This document shows, one piece after another, positions 1 through 11,603 of a stretch of 64,000 bases of DNA. The stretch is from Candidatus Mycoplasma liparidae (lineage in GTDB: Bacteria; Bacillota_I; Bacilli_A; Mycoplasmatales; Mycoplasmoidaceae): assembly GCA_009884515.1 (NCBI GenBank), contig RHHX01000001.1, forward strand, positions 248,001 through 312,000, given 5' to 3'. The notes under the pieces were generated by a model, which was not told the DNA's origin, did not search any database, and worked only from the letters and a program-made list of their open reading frames with translations. The number at the start of each line of letters is the position of its first letter. Positions within the stretch are counted from its first letter, which is position 1. Made by a program: the position numbers and the translations under genes.

Positions 1-2457
1 ATAACCTAACCCTACATCTCTCATTAATTTTAGTTTCATAAAAATAGATGGAATATTTTGAAAGAATTCTGAAGCTTGTTCAATTGACATACTTAAAATA
101 TCAAATATAGATTTAGTTTTATATCTGATTAATAAAGTTTCTTCATTGTATTTTTTACCTTCACATTCAGAACATTGAATAAATACATCAGGTAAAAAGT
201 GCATAGCAATTCTTAAAACTCCATCACCTTGACAGTTTTCACATCTACCGCCTTTAACATTAAAAGAAAATCTACTTCTAGTATAACCTTTTTCTCTTGC
301 TTCAGGTACAGCTGAAAATATTTCTCTAATATCATCAAAAACACTAACATAAGTTGCAGGATTTGATCTTGGAGTTCTTCCAATTGGAGATTGATCAACT
401 ATTACAATTTTATCAACATTTTCAGCACCAATTATTGCATCATATGGAAGTGGTTCAATAAAGGGATCAAAATTATTTTTTTGAATAGCTTTTACAAAAG
501 TATCTAATATTAAAGAACTTTTCCCACTACCACTAACACCAGTTACAACTATTAGTTTATTTAAAGGAATTGACAAATCTACGTTTTTAAGATTATTACC
601 TCTAGCTCCTTTTAAAATTATTTTTTTACCATTACCAGATCTTCTTGTTTTAGGTATTGGAATGAATAATTTTCCAGAAAGGTATTTACCAGTTAAAGAA
701 TTTGGATTATTAATAACTTCTTCAACAGTTCCAGCAGCAGTAACTTCTCCACCGTTAGCTCCAGCTCCAGGACCAATATCTATTAAATAATCAGCTTTCA
801 TCATTGTTTCTTCATCATGTTCAACAACTATTAAGGTATTACCTAAATCCCTTAAATATTTTAAAGTTGTTATTAAACGATCATTATCTTTTTGATGTAA
901 TCCAATTGATGGTTCATCTAAAACATATAAAACGCCTGTTAAATGAGAACCAATTTGTGTAGCTAAACGAATTCTTTGAGATTCACCACCACTTAATGTC
1001 ATTGATGTTCTTGATAATGTTAAATAATTCAAACCAACATCATTCAAAAAGTTTAATCTTTCTAAGATTTCTTTTAAAAGTGGTTTAGAAATAATTTCTT
1101 CTGATTCTGATAATTTAATTCCTAATAAAAAATCAATTAATTTATCAATTGTGTAATTAGTTAATTCAATAATATCTTTATTACTAACTTTAACTGCTAA
1201 AGCTTCTTTTGATAGTTTTTTACCTTGACAATCTTTACACTTAGTTTCAATCATATATTTTGAATAATATTGACGTGAAATTTCAGAGTTAGTTTCCATA
1301 TGTCTTCTTTTTATTAAGTTAACAATACCTTCAATGGTTTGAAATAATTCATATTTTGAACCTGATGATGAAAAAAGAGTAAAATTTATTTTTTCATCAG
1401 TTCCGTAAAGAATATAATCTAATTCTATTTTAGTTAAATCTTTTATTGGTTTATATTCATCAATATTATAATGTCCCATTAAAGCCAATGTTTTTTGTGA
1501 ATCAATTCCTAAAATAGCGTTAGCATTTTTAAAAAAATCAATTGCTCCTTCCATTATTGAAAGGGATTTATCAGGGATTATTTTATCAATTGATGGTTGA
1601 ATAGTATAACCTAATCCTTTACATTCATTACATGCTCCTATTGGAGAGTTAAATGAAAATAATCTTGGCTCAAGTTCTGGAATAGCAAAATTACACTTAT
1701 TGCATGAAAAAGTTTCGCTATATAAAATTTCTTCGTTTTCTTTTTGCAAGATAACTTTGCCTTTACCTTCTTTTAGAGCTATTTCAACAGAATCATTAAG
1801 TCTTGACCTTGTTTCTTGATCATGATTTAAAACTATTCTATCAATAACGAGTTCAATGTTATGTCTTTCATTCTTATTTAAAACAATTTCTTCATCAAGT
1901 GATAATATTTCACCATCAATTCTAATTCTTAAAAATCCTTCTTTTTTTAAATTATTAATAGTACTTTCAAAAGTACCTTTTTGAAAAACAGAAATTGGAG
2001 CAAGAAGAACAATTCTTTCATTTTCTGGAAGTTGAAAGATATTGTCAACTATTTGTTTTAATGTTTGGGTTTTAATAATTCCGTGTCCTTTAGGACATAA
2101 AGGTATACCTACTCTTGCAAACAAAACTCTTAAATGATCATAAATTTCTGTAATAGTACCAACAGTTGAACGCGGATTATGACCTGTTGATTTTTGATTA
2201 ATAGCAATTGCTGGACTTAAACCTTCAATTGATTCAACATTAGGTTTTTCATTTTTAGATAAAAATTGTCTAGCGTATGTTGAAAGTGATTGAAGATATC
2301 TTCTTTGACCTTCAGCATAAATAGTATCAAAAGCTAAAGAAGATTTACCAGAACCTGATAAACCTGTTATTACTATTAATTTATTTTTAGGAATTTCTAA
2401 TGAAATATTTTTTAAATTATTTTCATTAGCTCCTTTAATAATGATTTTATCGTTCAT
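1..2457 (-). CDS. uvrA: Excinuclease ABC subunit A (3' end outside the window)
   Basis: UvrA is the damage-sensing ABC ATPase of nucleotide excision repair and works with UvrB and UvrC. About 819 of the usual ~940 residues are visible. The N-terminal Walker A reads GLSGSGKSS near residue 32 and the second one GVSGSGKSS. The inserted zinc-binding pairs CNKC...CNEC and the later pair CENC...CSEC are present, as is the first signature LSGGESQR followed by VLDEPSIGLH. The start is the ATG whose complement lies at 2455-2457 (MNDKIIIKGAN). The C-terminal signature motif lies beyond the left edge. It is divergent from plsY. TGA is read as Trp. Very confident. Confidence 0.97.
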   Translation of the reverse strand, partial: MNDKIIIKGANENNLKNISLEIPKNKLIVITGLSGSGKSSLAFDTIYAEGQRRYLQSLSTYARQFLSKNEKPNVESIEGLSPAIAINQKSTGHNPRSTVGTITEIYDHLRVLFARVGIPLCPKGHGIIKTQTLKQIVDNIFQLPENERIVLLAPISVFQKGTFESTINNLKKEGFLRIRIDGEILSLDEEIVLNKNERHNIELVIDRIVLNHDQETRSRLNDSVEIALKEGKGKVILQKENEEILYSETFSCNKCNFAIPELEPRLFSFNSPIGACNECKGLGYTIQPSIDKIIPDKSLSIMEGAIDFFKNANAILGIDSQKTLALMGHYNIDEYKPIKDLTKIELDYILYGTDEKINFTLFSSSGSKYELFQTIEGIVNLIKRRHMETNSEISRQYYSKYMIETKCKDCQGKKLSKEALAVKVSNKDIIELTNYTIDKLIDFLLGIKLSESEEIISKPLLKEILERLNFLNDVGLNYLTLSRTSMTLSGGESQRIRLATQIGSHLTGVLYVLDEPSIGLHQKDNDRLITTLKYLRDLGNTLIVVEHDEETMMKADYLIDIGPGAGANGGEVTAAGTVEEVINNPNSLTGKYLSGKLFIPIPKTRRSGNGKKIILKGARGNNLKNVDLSIPLNKLIVVTGVSGSGKSSLILDTFVKAIQKNNFDPFIEPLPYDAIIGAENVDKIVIVDQSPIGRTPRSNPATYVSVFDDIREIFSAVPEAREKGYTRSRFSFNVKGGRCENCQGDGVLRIAMHFLPDVFIQCSECEGKKYNEETLLIRYKTKSIFDILSMSIEQASEFFQNIPSIFMKLKLMRDVGLGY

Positions 2458-2726
2458 GTGTTCTCTTTGTGTTCTCTTATTCTAAATAATACTTTATTAA
2501 AAAGTTAACAATTACTATTTTTCTTATTTAATATCAATTTTATATTTAACTCAGTTTTCATTTTGAAATTTGTTTATTTTTAGTCTTTTTATTATTTAAA
2601 GTATTAAGTTTTTTTATTAATTCATCAAGTGTCATATAGCGTCTAATATTTTAAGATAAGTAAATATTATTATATATAAAAAAGTAATAAAATATTATTT
2701 AAACTATTTATTAAAGAAAGCTAGTT
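2458..2726. other. Divergent intergenic region uvrA/plsY
   Basis: This very A+T-rich spacer holds the divergent promoters of uvrA and plsY. The only open frame on the minus strand is a 29-codon ORF at 2546-2635 beginning MTLDELIKK, without a convincing ribosome binding site and with no recognisable family. I would not call it a gene. Confidence 0.4.
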
Positions 2727-3473
2727 ATGACATATACAACTGCTCTAATTATAATAATTCTTTTTGCTATTTTATTTGGCTATTTTTTTGGTAGTTTAAA
2801 TTGATCAATAATTTTAGGAAAAGCATTTTATAAAAAAGATCCACGAGATTTTGATTCAAAAAATGCTGGTGCTACTAATTCAGTTAGAGTGTTTGGAAAA
2901 AAAATTGCCGGTATCATTTTATTTTTAGATATTATGAAAAGTTTTCTTTCAACTATCTTTACCTTTTTAATAGCTAAATATGCTTTTGGATCAATTTTAG
3001 ATTCACATATAACTAAAAGTTTTAATCCGTATGTCTTAATTTATCTTGGTGGAATATTCGCTACTGTTGGACATTGTTTTCCAATTTTTTTCAAATTCAA
3101 AGGTGGGAAAGGAGGTAGTACTTTTGGCGGAGCTATTTGGGCCATTTCTCCGATAATGACTTCAGTGTTATTTATCTTTTCTCTTTTAATACTTAAAAAA
3201 ACTAAAAAGGCTTCTTTAAGTATTTTAATTATTGCTTTTTCTAGTTTGTTTACAATTTTTATTCCAGGTTTAAATTATTGTTTTTTACTTGAACCAGATA
3301 TTACTAAATTAATTTTATTTCAAGGAGGAGTAACAGTTCAATGATTAGGTTTATTGTTTGGTTTCCAACTTTTTGGTTTTTTAATTATTTTATTTAAACA
3401 TAGAGAGAATATAAAGAGACTAATTAAAAGGGAAGAAAGAACTTTTAGCTTAAATAAAAAAGCTGAAAATTAA
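2727..3473 (+). CDS. plsY: Acyl-phosphate:glycerol-3-phosphate acyltransferase PlsY
   Basis: PlsY transfers the acyl group from acyl phosphate to glycerol 3-phosphate, the first committed step of phospholipid synthesis, in the membrane. The 248-residue protein has the three conserved motifs: FFGSLNWS with DPRDFDSKNAGATN near residue 45, GHCFPIFFKFKGGKGGST near residue 113, and the C-terminal block ending in FKHREN. Several membrane segments are clear. The family is usually about 200 residues; the excess lies in extra hydrophobic segments between motifs 2 and 3. Trp codons are TGA (for instance in GSLNWS). The ATG at 2727 is the only start that includes the first membrane segment. Confidence 0.95.
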
Positions 3474-3495
3474 TATTTATTGTCTTTCTATTCTT

Positions 3496-3536
3496 TTATC
3501 TATAAAATAATATTGAAGATACTATTTTATAGATAA
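3496..3536. repeat. Perfect 14-bp inverted repeat between plsY and the permease
   Basis: Two perfectly complementary 14-base arms (3496-3509 and 3523-3536, TTATCTATAAAATA and its complement) flank a 13-base loop. No T-run follows on either strand, so it is not a standard intrinsic terminator. It could be a protein-binding site, an mRNA 3' end structure for plsY, or a leader structure for the permease gene that starts 60 bases later. Confidence 0.6.
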
Positions 3537-3596
3537 CATGTTAAAAGGTTTATCTTAATATAAAATTAATTAATTATTAAGGAATATTAAAGAATA

Positions 3597-4991
3597 ATGA
3601 CACCTACAATGTTAAAAATTCTAATTAATATAATTCTTTTTCTTTTGGTTGCTACTTTTTCAGGAATTTATTTATTTAAATTGAAACTGGAGCAAAAGGG
3701 GTTTAAAAGTCTTTTTATTTTCTATACTATATTTTGAATGCCATTAATGTTATTACGACCATATGCTAATCCGATGGATAGTGCTATTAGTAGTGAAATT
3801 AATATGCTAACTTTAGTATTAAGCGTTTATGGTATTATTGGTATTTTTATTAGGCCATTTGCTGATTATTTAAATTTTAGATTTACTCAAAGAAAAGCTT
3901 TTTTATTATTAGCAATCATTTCACAACTTATTTTATATATTCCAATTTTGATTTCTCCTAATGATGCTACTAATGTACTGCAATCTATTGGAGTTGGAAT
4001 TGGTGCCAGTTGTATTGGAAGTTTTCAGCTTCTATTTAAAGAACAATATTCACCTGATAAGAATTATTTAAATGTTTCTTTATTATCAATTCCGCCCTTA
4101 TTAGCTAATTTTTTAACTTCACCAATTCAATCTTTAATTTCTCAAAGTAGTATTACTGAAGCTGGAACTAGAGATCCAAATATTTTAAAATACTTATGAT
4201 TAATTGGACTAGTATTAGTTTTCATTGCTTTTATCTTTTGATTTTTTATTAAAGAATACAAAGCTAATTTCTTTGGATTTATCAAAGAAGATAGTTTTTT
4301 TGATAAGAAAAAAGAGACACGAAATTTTCTTTTTATTGCTTTAATAGGAATGCTAGTAATTTTTATTAAATTTGCTAATAGTGGTGGAGTTGCCACTAAT
4401 AATTTAATAGCACTTGGAGAAATTACTGGTACTGATGTTTCTGCTTATGAGGGATATATATCCGTTATCTTTAGTGTTGGGCAATTAATTGGTGGAATTC
4501 TTGTTGGTACTTATTTAATTAAAAAGATGACTGCTATGAAAATCTTTAGTATTGGAATAGGTGTTTGGATAGTTTATTCAATTGCTGTTATTTTTATTAT
4601 TGATCCAGTTGGATATATTTCTATTCATGCTTTAAATGGATTTGCTTATGGTATTTTATATAACTTGATATTAGCTAAAACATTATCAATGATTTTTAAT
4701 AATACAAGAAAAATAACTCCGATGGGAATCTATCAAGGAGCTTTAGCTTTTGGAATTGCTGTTTCAGGTTTCTTTATTGGTTGAATAAAAGGTTTTTCTA
4801 CTGTTGAAACTGGAGAAGAATTCTTCAATAACAACGTAATTATTAATTCAACAATAATATCTTTAAGTGTGTTTTTATGATTAATTTATTTTTATAATGA
4901 TTATTTAAATAAAAAACAAGATATTGATCCGCCAAAAAGAGAATCTTTTTATGTGAATGAAAACATTAGAAGTAAATATCGAAATTTATAA
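3597..4991 (+). CDS. MFS-type permease, substrate unknown
   Basis: A 464-residue integral membrane protein with about twelve hydrophobic segments, the size and layout of a major facilitator superfamily transporter. After segment 2 comes a basic loop (FRFTQRK, near residue 100), which matches the loop 2-3 position of the family. A short AAGGAA lies 13 bases before the ATG at 3597. It stands alone between plsY and a restriction gene, so the context says nothing about the substrate. The family assignment rests on layout and loop pattern; a member of another multi-spanning family is possible. Confidence 0.7.
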
Positions 4992-5024
4992 AAATAACGT
5001 GTTTTGTGCGACAATTTATTTAAT

Positions 5025-6857
5025 ATGAGCGAAATAAAATACAGTTACCAAAAAACTACAATTCAAAAAATGATTAATGATTATAAAAATGGCATATTAA
5101 GAGTTCCAAAAATACAAAGAACTTTAGTTTGAAAAAAAGAAGATAAGGAAACTTTACAAGAATCTATGAAAAAAGGATTTCCGTTTGGAGTTATTTTTTT
5201 ACATGAAATAGATGGTCAAAAATATATATTAGATGGTCTTCAAAGAACTTCAACAATAATTGAAATATATCAAAATATTTTTAAAAATATGAGTACTGAA
5301 GCCTTATCTAATTCTATTAAACATAGTATTTTACTTCACAAACAAAATGATCCACAAATAGCAAAGGATTTTGATGATGAAAAGTATATATCTTTCTTTG
5401 AAAAAGTTTTAAAAAATTCAGATTGAATAAAGGAAATAAGTGATATAAAAGGTAGTAAATCAACTAAATTTTCTGATAAATTAAAAAAAGAAAATGCAGA
5501 AGAAATTAATAAAGAAAAACTGAATTATGCTGATGTTGGTGGAATAGCTTCACGTGTTTATGAAATTGCTGTTGAAAATTTAGGTATTGAAAATCATGAA
5601 ATCCAAACAATTGTTTTTACAGGAACAATAGAAGAAGCATCAGAATTATTTAGATTAATAAATATACAAGGTAAGAAATTAACTAATACTGATATTTGAA
5701 GAGCTATGTGATCAATAAAAAAAATGGAAATAGAAAATTACGAGGTGATAATTGATAAAATAGCAAATGCATTAGAACCAGCATTTAAGGGTCTTTTTAT
5801 TAGTCACGAAAAAAATGATGACCTAACTCCATATGATATCATTTGATATATTTTTCAAGAAGCTATTGGTGGTAATTGGGATTCTCATATGGCAAGAGAA
5901 TTTACAGGAACTATTAATAATACAAAAAAATCAGATGAACAAATTGATATTTCATCTTTAATTTATATTATTAAAATTTATCTAAGAGAACATGAAAATA
6001 ATATTGAAAAAACTAATTTTCCAGATAAAGAAATAGGTGATAAAATTTATGAATATATAAAAGATATGGAACATATAAATAAAATAATTAATTATATAAA
6101 GGAATCAATTGAAATATATAATGAAATTTTTCGTTTTTTTAAAGATTTCAAAGGAAATGCAAAAAAAGATGAATATCGTTTAATGCCTAAAGGAGTTTAT
6201 ATTGTTGCTTATTTGGGTTCAATATTTAAAAAAATAATTCAAAAAGGTGATTCTTTCAATAAATCAAAATTTATCAAAGAAAATTGTGATTTACTAAAGC
6301 AATATTATATTTATGATTTACTTAATAAAACATTTTCAAGTTCATCATCTAATAAAGCATATGAAGCAATGGTTGAAGATAAATATTATAAAATTCTTAA
6401 ATTCAGTTCTTTTGAAAGCCAAATAAATCTTTATTTTTCAAATCAAAATGAAGATCTTAAAAATTTTAATAATAAATCAAGTATTTTAATGAGTATGGTT
6501 TATGGAGATAGTATTTCTGTTTCAGAGAATAGTAATAATCATTTTGAAAATGATCATTTAATACCAAGATCTATTTTAGAAAAAAATAATATTAAAAATG
6601 CTTCTTGTTTTGCTAATTTTTCTATTCTAATTAATGATAAAAATAATCATAAAAGCGATAAACTTGATGTCAGTTTTATAGAAAATGAAAATCTTACCGT
6701 TTGAGCTAAAAAGAATAATAAAAAAAATTATTCTAGTCTTATGGATGCTTTTAAAAACTTTGAAAGAGAAAATAATCAGACTAATTATGATAATTTTTTA
6801 ACTGTTAGAAAAGATATAATCCTGGAAAAATATAAAAAAGACTTATTTAAATCATAA
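5025..6857 (+). CDS. GmrSD-like restriction protein (DUF262 N-terminal, HNH-type C-terminal)
   Basis: A 610-residue protein. The N-terminal third is a DUF262 domain: the region around PKIQRTLVW (residue ~28), the nucleotide-hydrolysis motif DGLQR at residues 70-74 (usually DGQQR) and the later INIQGKKLTNTD segment are all family hallmarks. Near residue 510 an HNH/DUF1524-like nuclease pattern appears (ENDHLIPRS, then an N...N..K tail). Single-chain fusions of this kind include GmrSD and BrxU, type IV enzymes that cut modified phage DNA. It starts 33 bases after the permease and lacks an obvious Shine-Dalgarno sequence. A role in phage defence is inferred from the family. Confidence 0.85.
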
Positions 6858-6946
6858 TTTTTATTTATAAAGTATATAAATAAAAAATCTTATATGGTAT
6901 TTTAAAAAATTAACAATATACTTAAAATATATAAAGGAGATTTAAA

Positions 6947-7213
6947 ATGATTAAATTAAACAATGTAAAAGATCTAATAAAAGAATTAGAAATTACTAAT
7001 AATGAGGAAAACGTTAAATGAGCTTATAAAATGCTTATTAAAAAAGCTAAACTTGATATCATAAAACATAAAATTTCATCTTGTAGTACTGATGATAGCT
7101 GTAAAACTGATTGTTGCACTGATGGTAATTGTGAATGTGGCGATAGCTGTGAATGTGGCGATAGCTGTGAATGCAATACTGGTTCAGGATGTTCAACTAC
7201 TAAAGGTAAATAG
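6947..7213 (+). CDS. Small cysteine-rich protein, metallothionein-like tail
   Basis: An 88-residue protein with a good AAGGAG ribosome binding site 8 bases before the ATG. The first ~45 residues are an ordinary amphipathic helical region. The last ~40 residues hold eleven cysteines, including a perfectly repeated GDSCEC unit in a Cys-x-Cys spacing that is typical of metal-thiolate clusters. No known family is recognised. A metal-binding or redox-buffer role is inferred from composition only. It has its own strong terminator and so is probably a single-gene transcript. Confidence 0.75.
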
Positions 7214-7244
7214 TTTTAAAACTTAACTTAAATTAAAAATTTAA

Positions 7245-7288
7245 TAAAAAAAAATAATATCACTTCTTAGCGATATTATTTTTTTTAT
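7245..7288 (+). terminator. Intrinsic terminator after the Cys-rich gene
   Basis: The stem AATAATATC / GATATTATT closes a loop of about 10 bases and is followed by a run of 8-9 T. It ends the transcript of the Cys-rich gene. Confidence 0.8.
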
Positions 7289-7339
7289 TATCTATAAAGC
7301 AAATATTATTTATAATTAGATAGAAACAATGGTGATTTT

Positions 7340-8893
7340 ATGAGTATATTAAGAGTTAAAGGCCTTTCTCAAAGCTTTGGTCAAAAAGAAGTATTTAGAA
7401 ATGTTAACTTTGATTTAAGAAAAGGCGAACATATTGGTCTTATTGGTAGTAATGGTCATGGTAAATCTACTTTCATGAAAATTATTGCTAAAAAGGATGA
7501 ACCTACTTTAGGTGAAATTATTTGAAGCAGAGATATTATTGTTGGTTATATGGATCAACATGCTGAATTAGATAAAGAATTAACTGTAAGAGAATTTCTT
7601 AGAAAAGCTTTTGATAATATGTTCAAACTTGAACAAAAGATGATTGGTTATTATGAAAATACAGAAAATCTAAGTGATGAAAAAATTGATGAAAATATGG
7701 AAAAAGCCGGAATTATTCAAGATCAACTTTACCATGGTGATTTTTATCAAATTGATGTAAAAATAGAAAAAGTATCTGTTGGTCTTGGAATCAATGAATT
7801 TGGTTGAGATAAACTTATTAGTAATTTATCAGGTGGAGAAAGAACAAAATTACTTTTAGCTAAACTTCTTTTGGAAAATCCTGAAGTTTTATTATTAGAT
7901 GAACCTACTAATTTTTTAGATGAAAATCATATTGAATGATTAAAACAATATTTATTAAATTATGAAAATGCTTTTATTTTAATATCACATGAACTTGAAT
8001 TTTTAAACCCATTAGTTAATGTAATATGTCATGTTGAAAATAAAAATATAGTTCGATACACTGGTAACTATGATTCATTTATTAAAACTTTTGAAACAAA
8101 CCAAAATAAACTTATTTCAAGTTATGTTAAACAACAAAAACGAATCAATGAAATCCAAACTTTTATTGATAAAAATAGTGCAAGAGCTTCAACTAGTAAA
8201 AGAGCAAAATCAAAACAAAAGGCTCTTGATAAAATTGAAAGAATTGAATTAAACGAAAAAATTCAAATACCAAATTTCACTTTTAAAGAAGCTAGAAAAC
8301 CTTCAAAAATTGTTCTTGAAACTAAAGACTTAGTTATTGGTTATGAAACTGCATTAACAAAACCTTTAAACTTAATGATTGAAAGAGGAACTAAAATTGC
8401 AATTATAGGAACTAATGGTCTTGGTAAAACTACTTTATTAAAAAGTTTAATTAATATTAATAAACCAATATCTGGTGAAATTAACTTAGGTCAGTTTTTA
8501 GAAATTGGTTATTTTGAACAAGAAAGTGAAAAAAGTTCTCTAACATGTCTTGAAGATGTTTGAGAAAGTTTTGATCAGGAACACAAAAATCATAAATCAG
8601 TAAGAGGCGCTTTAGCTAGAGTTGGTCTAACTAAAAATCATATTGAATCTAGATTATCAGTTTTAAGTGGTGGAGAACAAGCTAAAATAAAGTTATGTAA
8701 ACTTATTAATAAAGAAAGTAATTTCTTAATTTTAGATGAACCTACAAACCATTTAGATAAAGCAGCTAAAGCAGAATTAAAAAGAGCTATTAAAAATTAT
8801 GCTGGAACACTTTTAATAGTTAGCCATGAATCCGATTTTTATAAAGATTTAGTTGATCAAGTTTGAGATTGTGAAACTTGAATTATCGATTAG
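7340..8893 (+). CDS. ABC-F family ATPase (ribosome-associated)
   Basis: A 517-residue soluble protein with two ABC cassettes and no membrane segments, the hallmark of ABC-F translation factors. Cassette 1 has GSNGHGKST, LSGGERTK and LLDEPTNFLD; cassette 2 has GTNGLGKTT, LSGGEQAK and LDEPTNHLD. The linker between them (about residues 240-310) is charged and helical. These proteins bind the ribosomal E site and relieve stalls. The length and motifs resemble the YbiT-like group, but the subfamily is not settled. The last 11 bases overlap the 3' end of the convergent lgt. Confidence 0.93.
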
Positions 8894-9965
8894 CATAATA
8901 AATTAAGTTGGATTCATTTCTTTGAAAATCAACTTTTTTATCATTACCAAAGTTTTTTAATTCAGGATCAATATCTAAATAATCTTCAGCTTTTTTAATG
9001 TGAAGCATTTTAAGAAGTTTTATATATCCCAACATGTAATAAGATTTGAAAAGTAAAGGAATATTTACATATCTATATTTTGGTAAAATAAATTGACAAA
9101 CAATGATCATTATTACACCAAAAGCTAATAACAAACCATTAATTACATAAGTGCCTGTAAATTCAAACTCGTTAAATCTCATCGGTTCTAAAATAAATCT
9201 GATTATTCCATAGGTGACAAAATAACTTCCGGTAATAACTCCTGCTCTAATATTTTTAATAAAATTAAAACCAATATAAATAATTCCAAAAGCAATTAAA
9301 TTTGCTCATTGTTCATATAAAAACAATGGAGCATAATAAGCACCATTAACTATTCCGGTAGCGGTATTATGAGTAGCTTGCATTTTATCAAAAACACCAG
9401 GCATGAAAGATTCTAATCAACTTAAACTTCCAACTGATACCTCTTGACCAAAGATTTCTCCATTGAAAAAATTTCCTCATCTACCAATTGCTTGGCCTAT
9501 TAAAATACAAGGTATAATAGCATCAGCAAGTAGTAAAAAACTAGGTTTTCTAATATATACTTCACCATCTTCAATAACTTGAATATGATATTTAGGTTTA
9601 TTTAGCATAATATTAAAGAAAATTATTCCGGCTATTCCAGCAAAAATAACTCCTCCTTGAATGGCTAGGCCACCTTGGTTAAAATTAAAGAAATTTTCTC
9701 ACTGAGCATCTCCAATGGCACAGGATCAGAGCCTAGCGCCAAAAATAGAAGCTGGAATTGCTATGAATATATAATATATTGCTAAGTCATATGAAATTTT
9801 ATAAACATAATGAAGTTTGATACAAGCTATTACTAACCCTGTTAAAAACCCAAGCATAACAAAGATTGCATATCAATATATTGGAAGGTCTCACATAATA
9901 AAGGCTATTCTAAAAGAATCTTCACTTGGTCTTAAAGTATTTCCTAAATCATCTACTTTTAGCAT
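8883..9965 (-). CDS. lgt: Prolipoprotein diacylglyceryl transferase
   Basis: Lgt transfers diacylglycerol from phosphatidylglycerol to the lipobox cysteine of prelipoproteins in the membrane. The 360-residue protein contains the signature GQAIGRWGNFFNGE (~residue 160), whose Trp is encoded by TGA. It also has seven or so membrane segments and the HxxxxYE-like segment LFLYEQ. The C-terminus is longer than usual, with a hydrophilic tail of ~60 residues after the last membrane segment. An AAGGAG site lies just before the ATG at 9965, inside the end of tilS. It is the last gene of the pth-tilS-lgt operon. Confidence 0.96.
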
Positions 9966-9978
9966 TTAGCACTCCTTT

Positions 9979-10857
9979 TTAAAAAACATTTATCTTATTA
10001 TTTTTTAAAACTAAAAATCTATTATCTTCTAACCGATATTTTTTAAAACTTGTTGATTCAATAAAATCAATAATGTTCAAAATTTTTAAATATGATAATT
10101 GGTTAATGTTATTTGCTTTTAAAAAATTATATATTAAATAATATTGAATTTCTTTATTTGGAATATTCTTAAAGGAAGAAATATCAAAATCAGTTTTTTT
10201 TCATTTATCTTCAAGTTCTTTAATTTCTTTAATTAAAGTTTTATTAGTATTGTTATAATCATTTATTCTTTTAATAAAAAATAGCAGATCATCGCTTTTT
10301 CATTTACTAATTAATATTCTAATTTCATTTCTTTTATAAATTGGTTCAGAATTACTAGAATCAATCGCATAGTGTATGTTATTCTCTACACAATATCTTT
10401 CTAACGTTGATTTTCTTAGCTTAATTAGCGGTCTTAAAATGTTTAAAGACTGATAATTACTTTTTTTATTGATTCCATAAAAAAGTGCTTTTGATTTTTT
10501 TGAAAATTGCATAAATGCTGTTTCAATATGATCATCTAAATTGTGAGCTATTAAAATATTATTAAGATTTATTTTATTAGCAATTTCAAGAAAAAAATTA
10601 TACCTAATCTTTCTAGCTACATCTTGAAAATTATTTGACTTATATGAATCATACATTTCATCAGTTACTTCTAGTAAGAAAAAATCAATATTATTTTTAA
10701 AACAATATTCTTTAACAATATCAACGTCAAGTTGAGAATCACTTCTTTTTTGATAATTAATAGTGCAAACAGCTACTATTTTGTTTTTATACATATTCAA
10801 CATAGCCATAGAATCAGGACCACCTGATATTGCAGCTATATATTTTTTAGCTAACAT
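9979..10857 (-). CDS. tilS: tRNA(Ile)-lysidine synthetase
   Basis: TilS uses ATP to attach lysine to C34 of the tRNA-Ile that decodes AUA, changing both amino-acid identity and codon reading. The 292-residue protein has the PP-loop SGGPDS at residues 11-16, the IAHNLDDHIETAFMQ motif (~residue 105) and an IRPLI-like block (RPLIKLRKS, residue ~145). The C-terminal part is short and divergent, as in other mollicutes. The ATG at 10857 lies inside the 3' end of pth (11-base overlap), so translational coupling is likely. Confidence 0.94.
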
Positions 10858-11428
10858 TATTAACCTGACTAATTTTCTTAGCTAAGTTAACAAAATTATT
10901 ATCTAAATTATCTTTTAAAACATCAGTTAATTTATTGATAATATTAACTACTTTATTTTCTTCTTCTTGATTAAAATTACTCAGAACATAATTAGCTAGA
11001 TCAATATTTTTATCAGGAGCTCCTATTCCAATTCTTATTCGATGAATATTTTGATTATTAAATTTATTAATGATGTCTTTTATACCTTTTTGACCACCAC
11101 TAGAACCATCTGTTTTGAATCGATAATTGCCAATTTTTGTATCAATATCATCATAAATAATTAATAGATCTTCTTTAATATCAATTTTATAAAAGTTAGC
11201 AATCTTAACAATAAAATCACCTGATAAATTCATATAAGTCATTGGTTTTGCAAAAATTATTTTAGTATCATTAAAATGATATTCAATATAGGAACCATCA
11301 AACTTATCTTTTCATGAATCAAGATTTATTTTTTTCACTAAAATATCGATAAATTTAAAACCAACATTATGCTTATTTTTTTGATATTTTCCACCAGGAT
11401 TACCTAATCCTACAATAATTTTAGTCAT
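10847..11428 (-). CDS. pth: Peptidyl-tRNA hydrolase
   Basis: Pth recycles peptidyl-tRNA that drops off the ribosome. The 193-residue protein carries GLGNPGGKYQKNKHNVGF at its N-terminus (catalytic His in KHNVG), FAKPMTYMNLSG (~residue 60) and the IYDDIDT and SSGGQKGI motifs (~residues 88-110), which is the full family pattern. An ATG at 11428 is chosen over the adjacent ATG at 11431 because the AAGG site then sits 6-7 bases upstream. It is the first gene of the operon and divergent from dnaN. Confidence 0.96.
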
Positions 11429-11454
11429 CATTACCTTATTAATTATAAACATTT

Positions 11455-11463
11455 TATCAACAT
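11455..11463 (+). promoter_or_regulatory. Single DnaA-box-like nonamer
   Basis: TTATCAACA differs from the classical DnaA box TTATCCACA by one base. It lies in the divergent spacer between pth and dnaN (11429-11603), the place where an origin could be expected. Only one convincing copy is seen, so this is weak evidence for oriC. Confidence 0.25.
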
Positions 11464-11603
11464 AGTTATAAATATAATTATTAGTATAATATATAGTATA
11501 ATTAAATTGCTTTTTAGACTTTATAAACATTAATCAACAGTACTAATAATAATAAATAAGAAAAATAAAATGCAAATTAATATTTATCGCTTAAAGGTTT
11601 ATT

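Noticed and set aside
3738..4784. Two separate short membrane proteins
   Set aside because: Both are parts of one permease once TGA is read as Trp.
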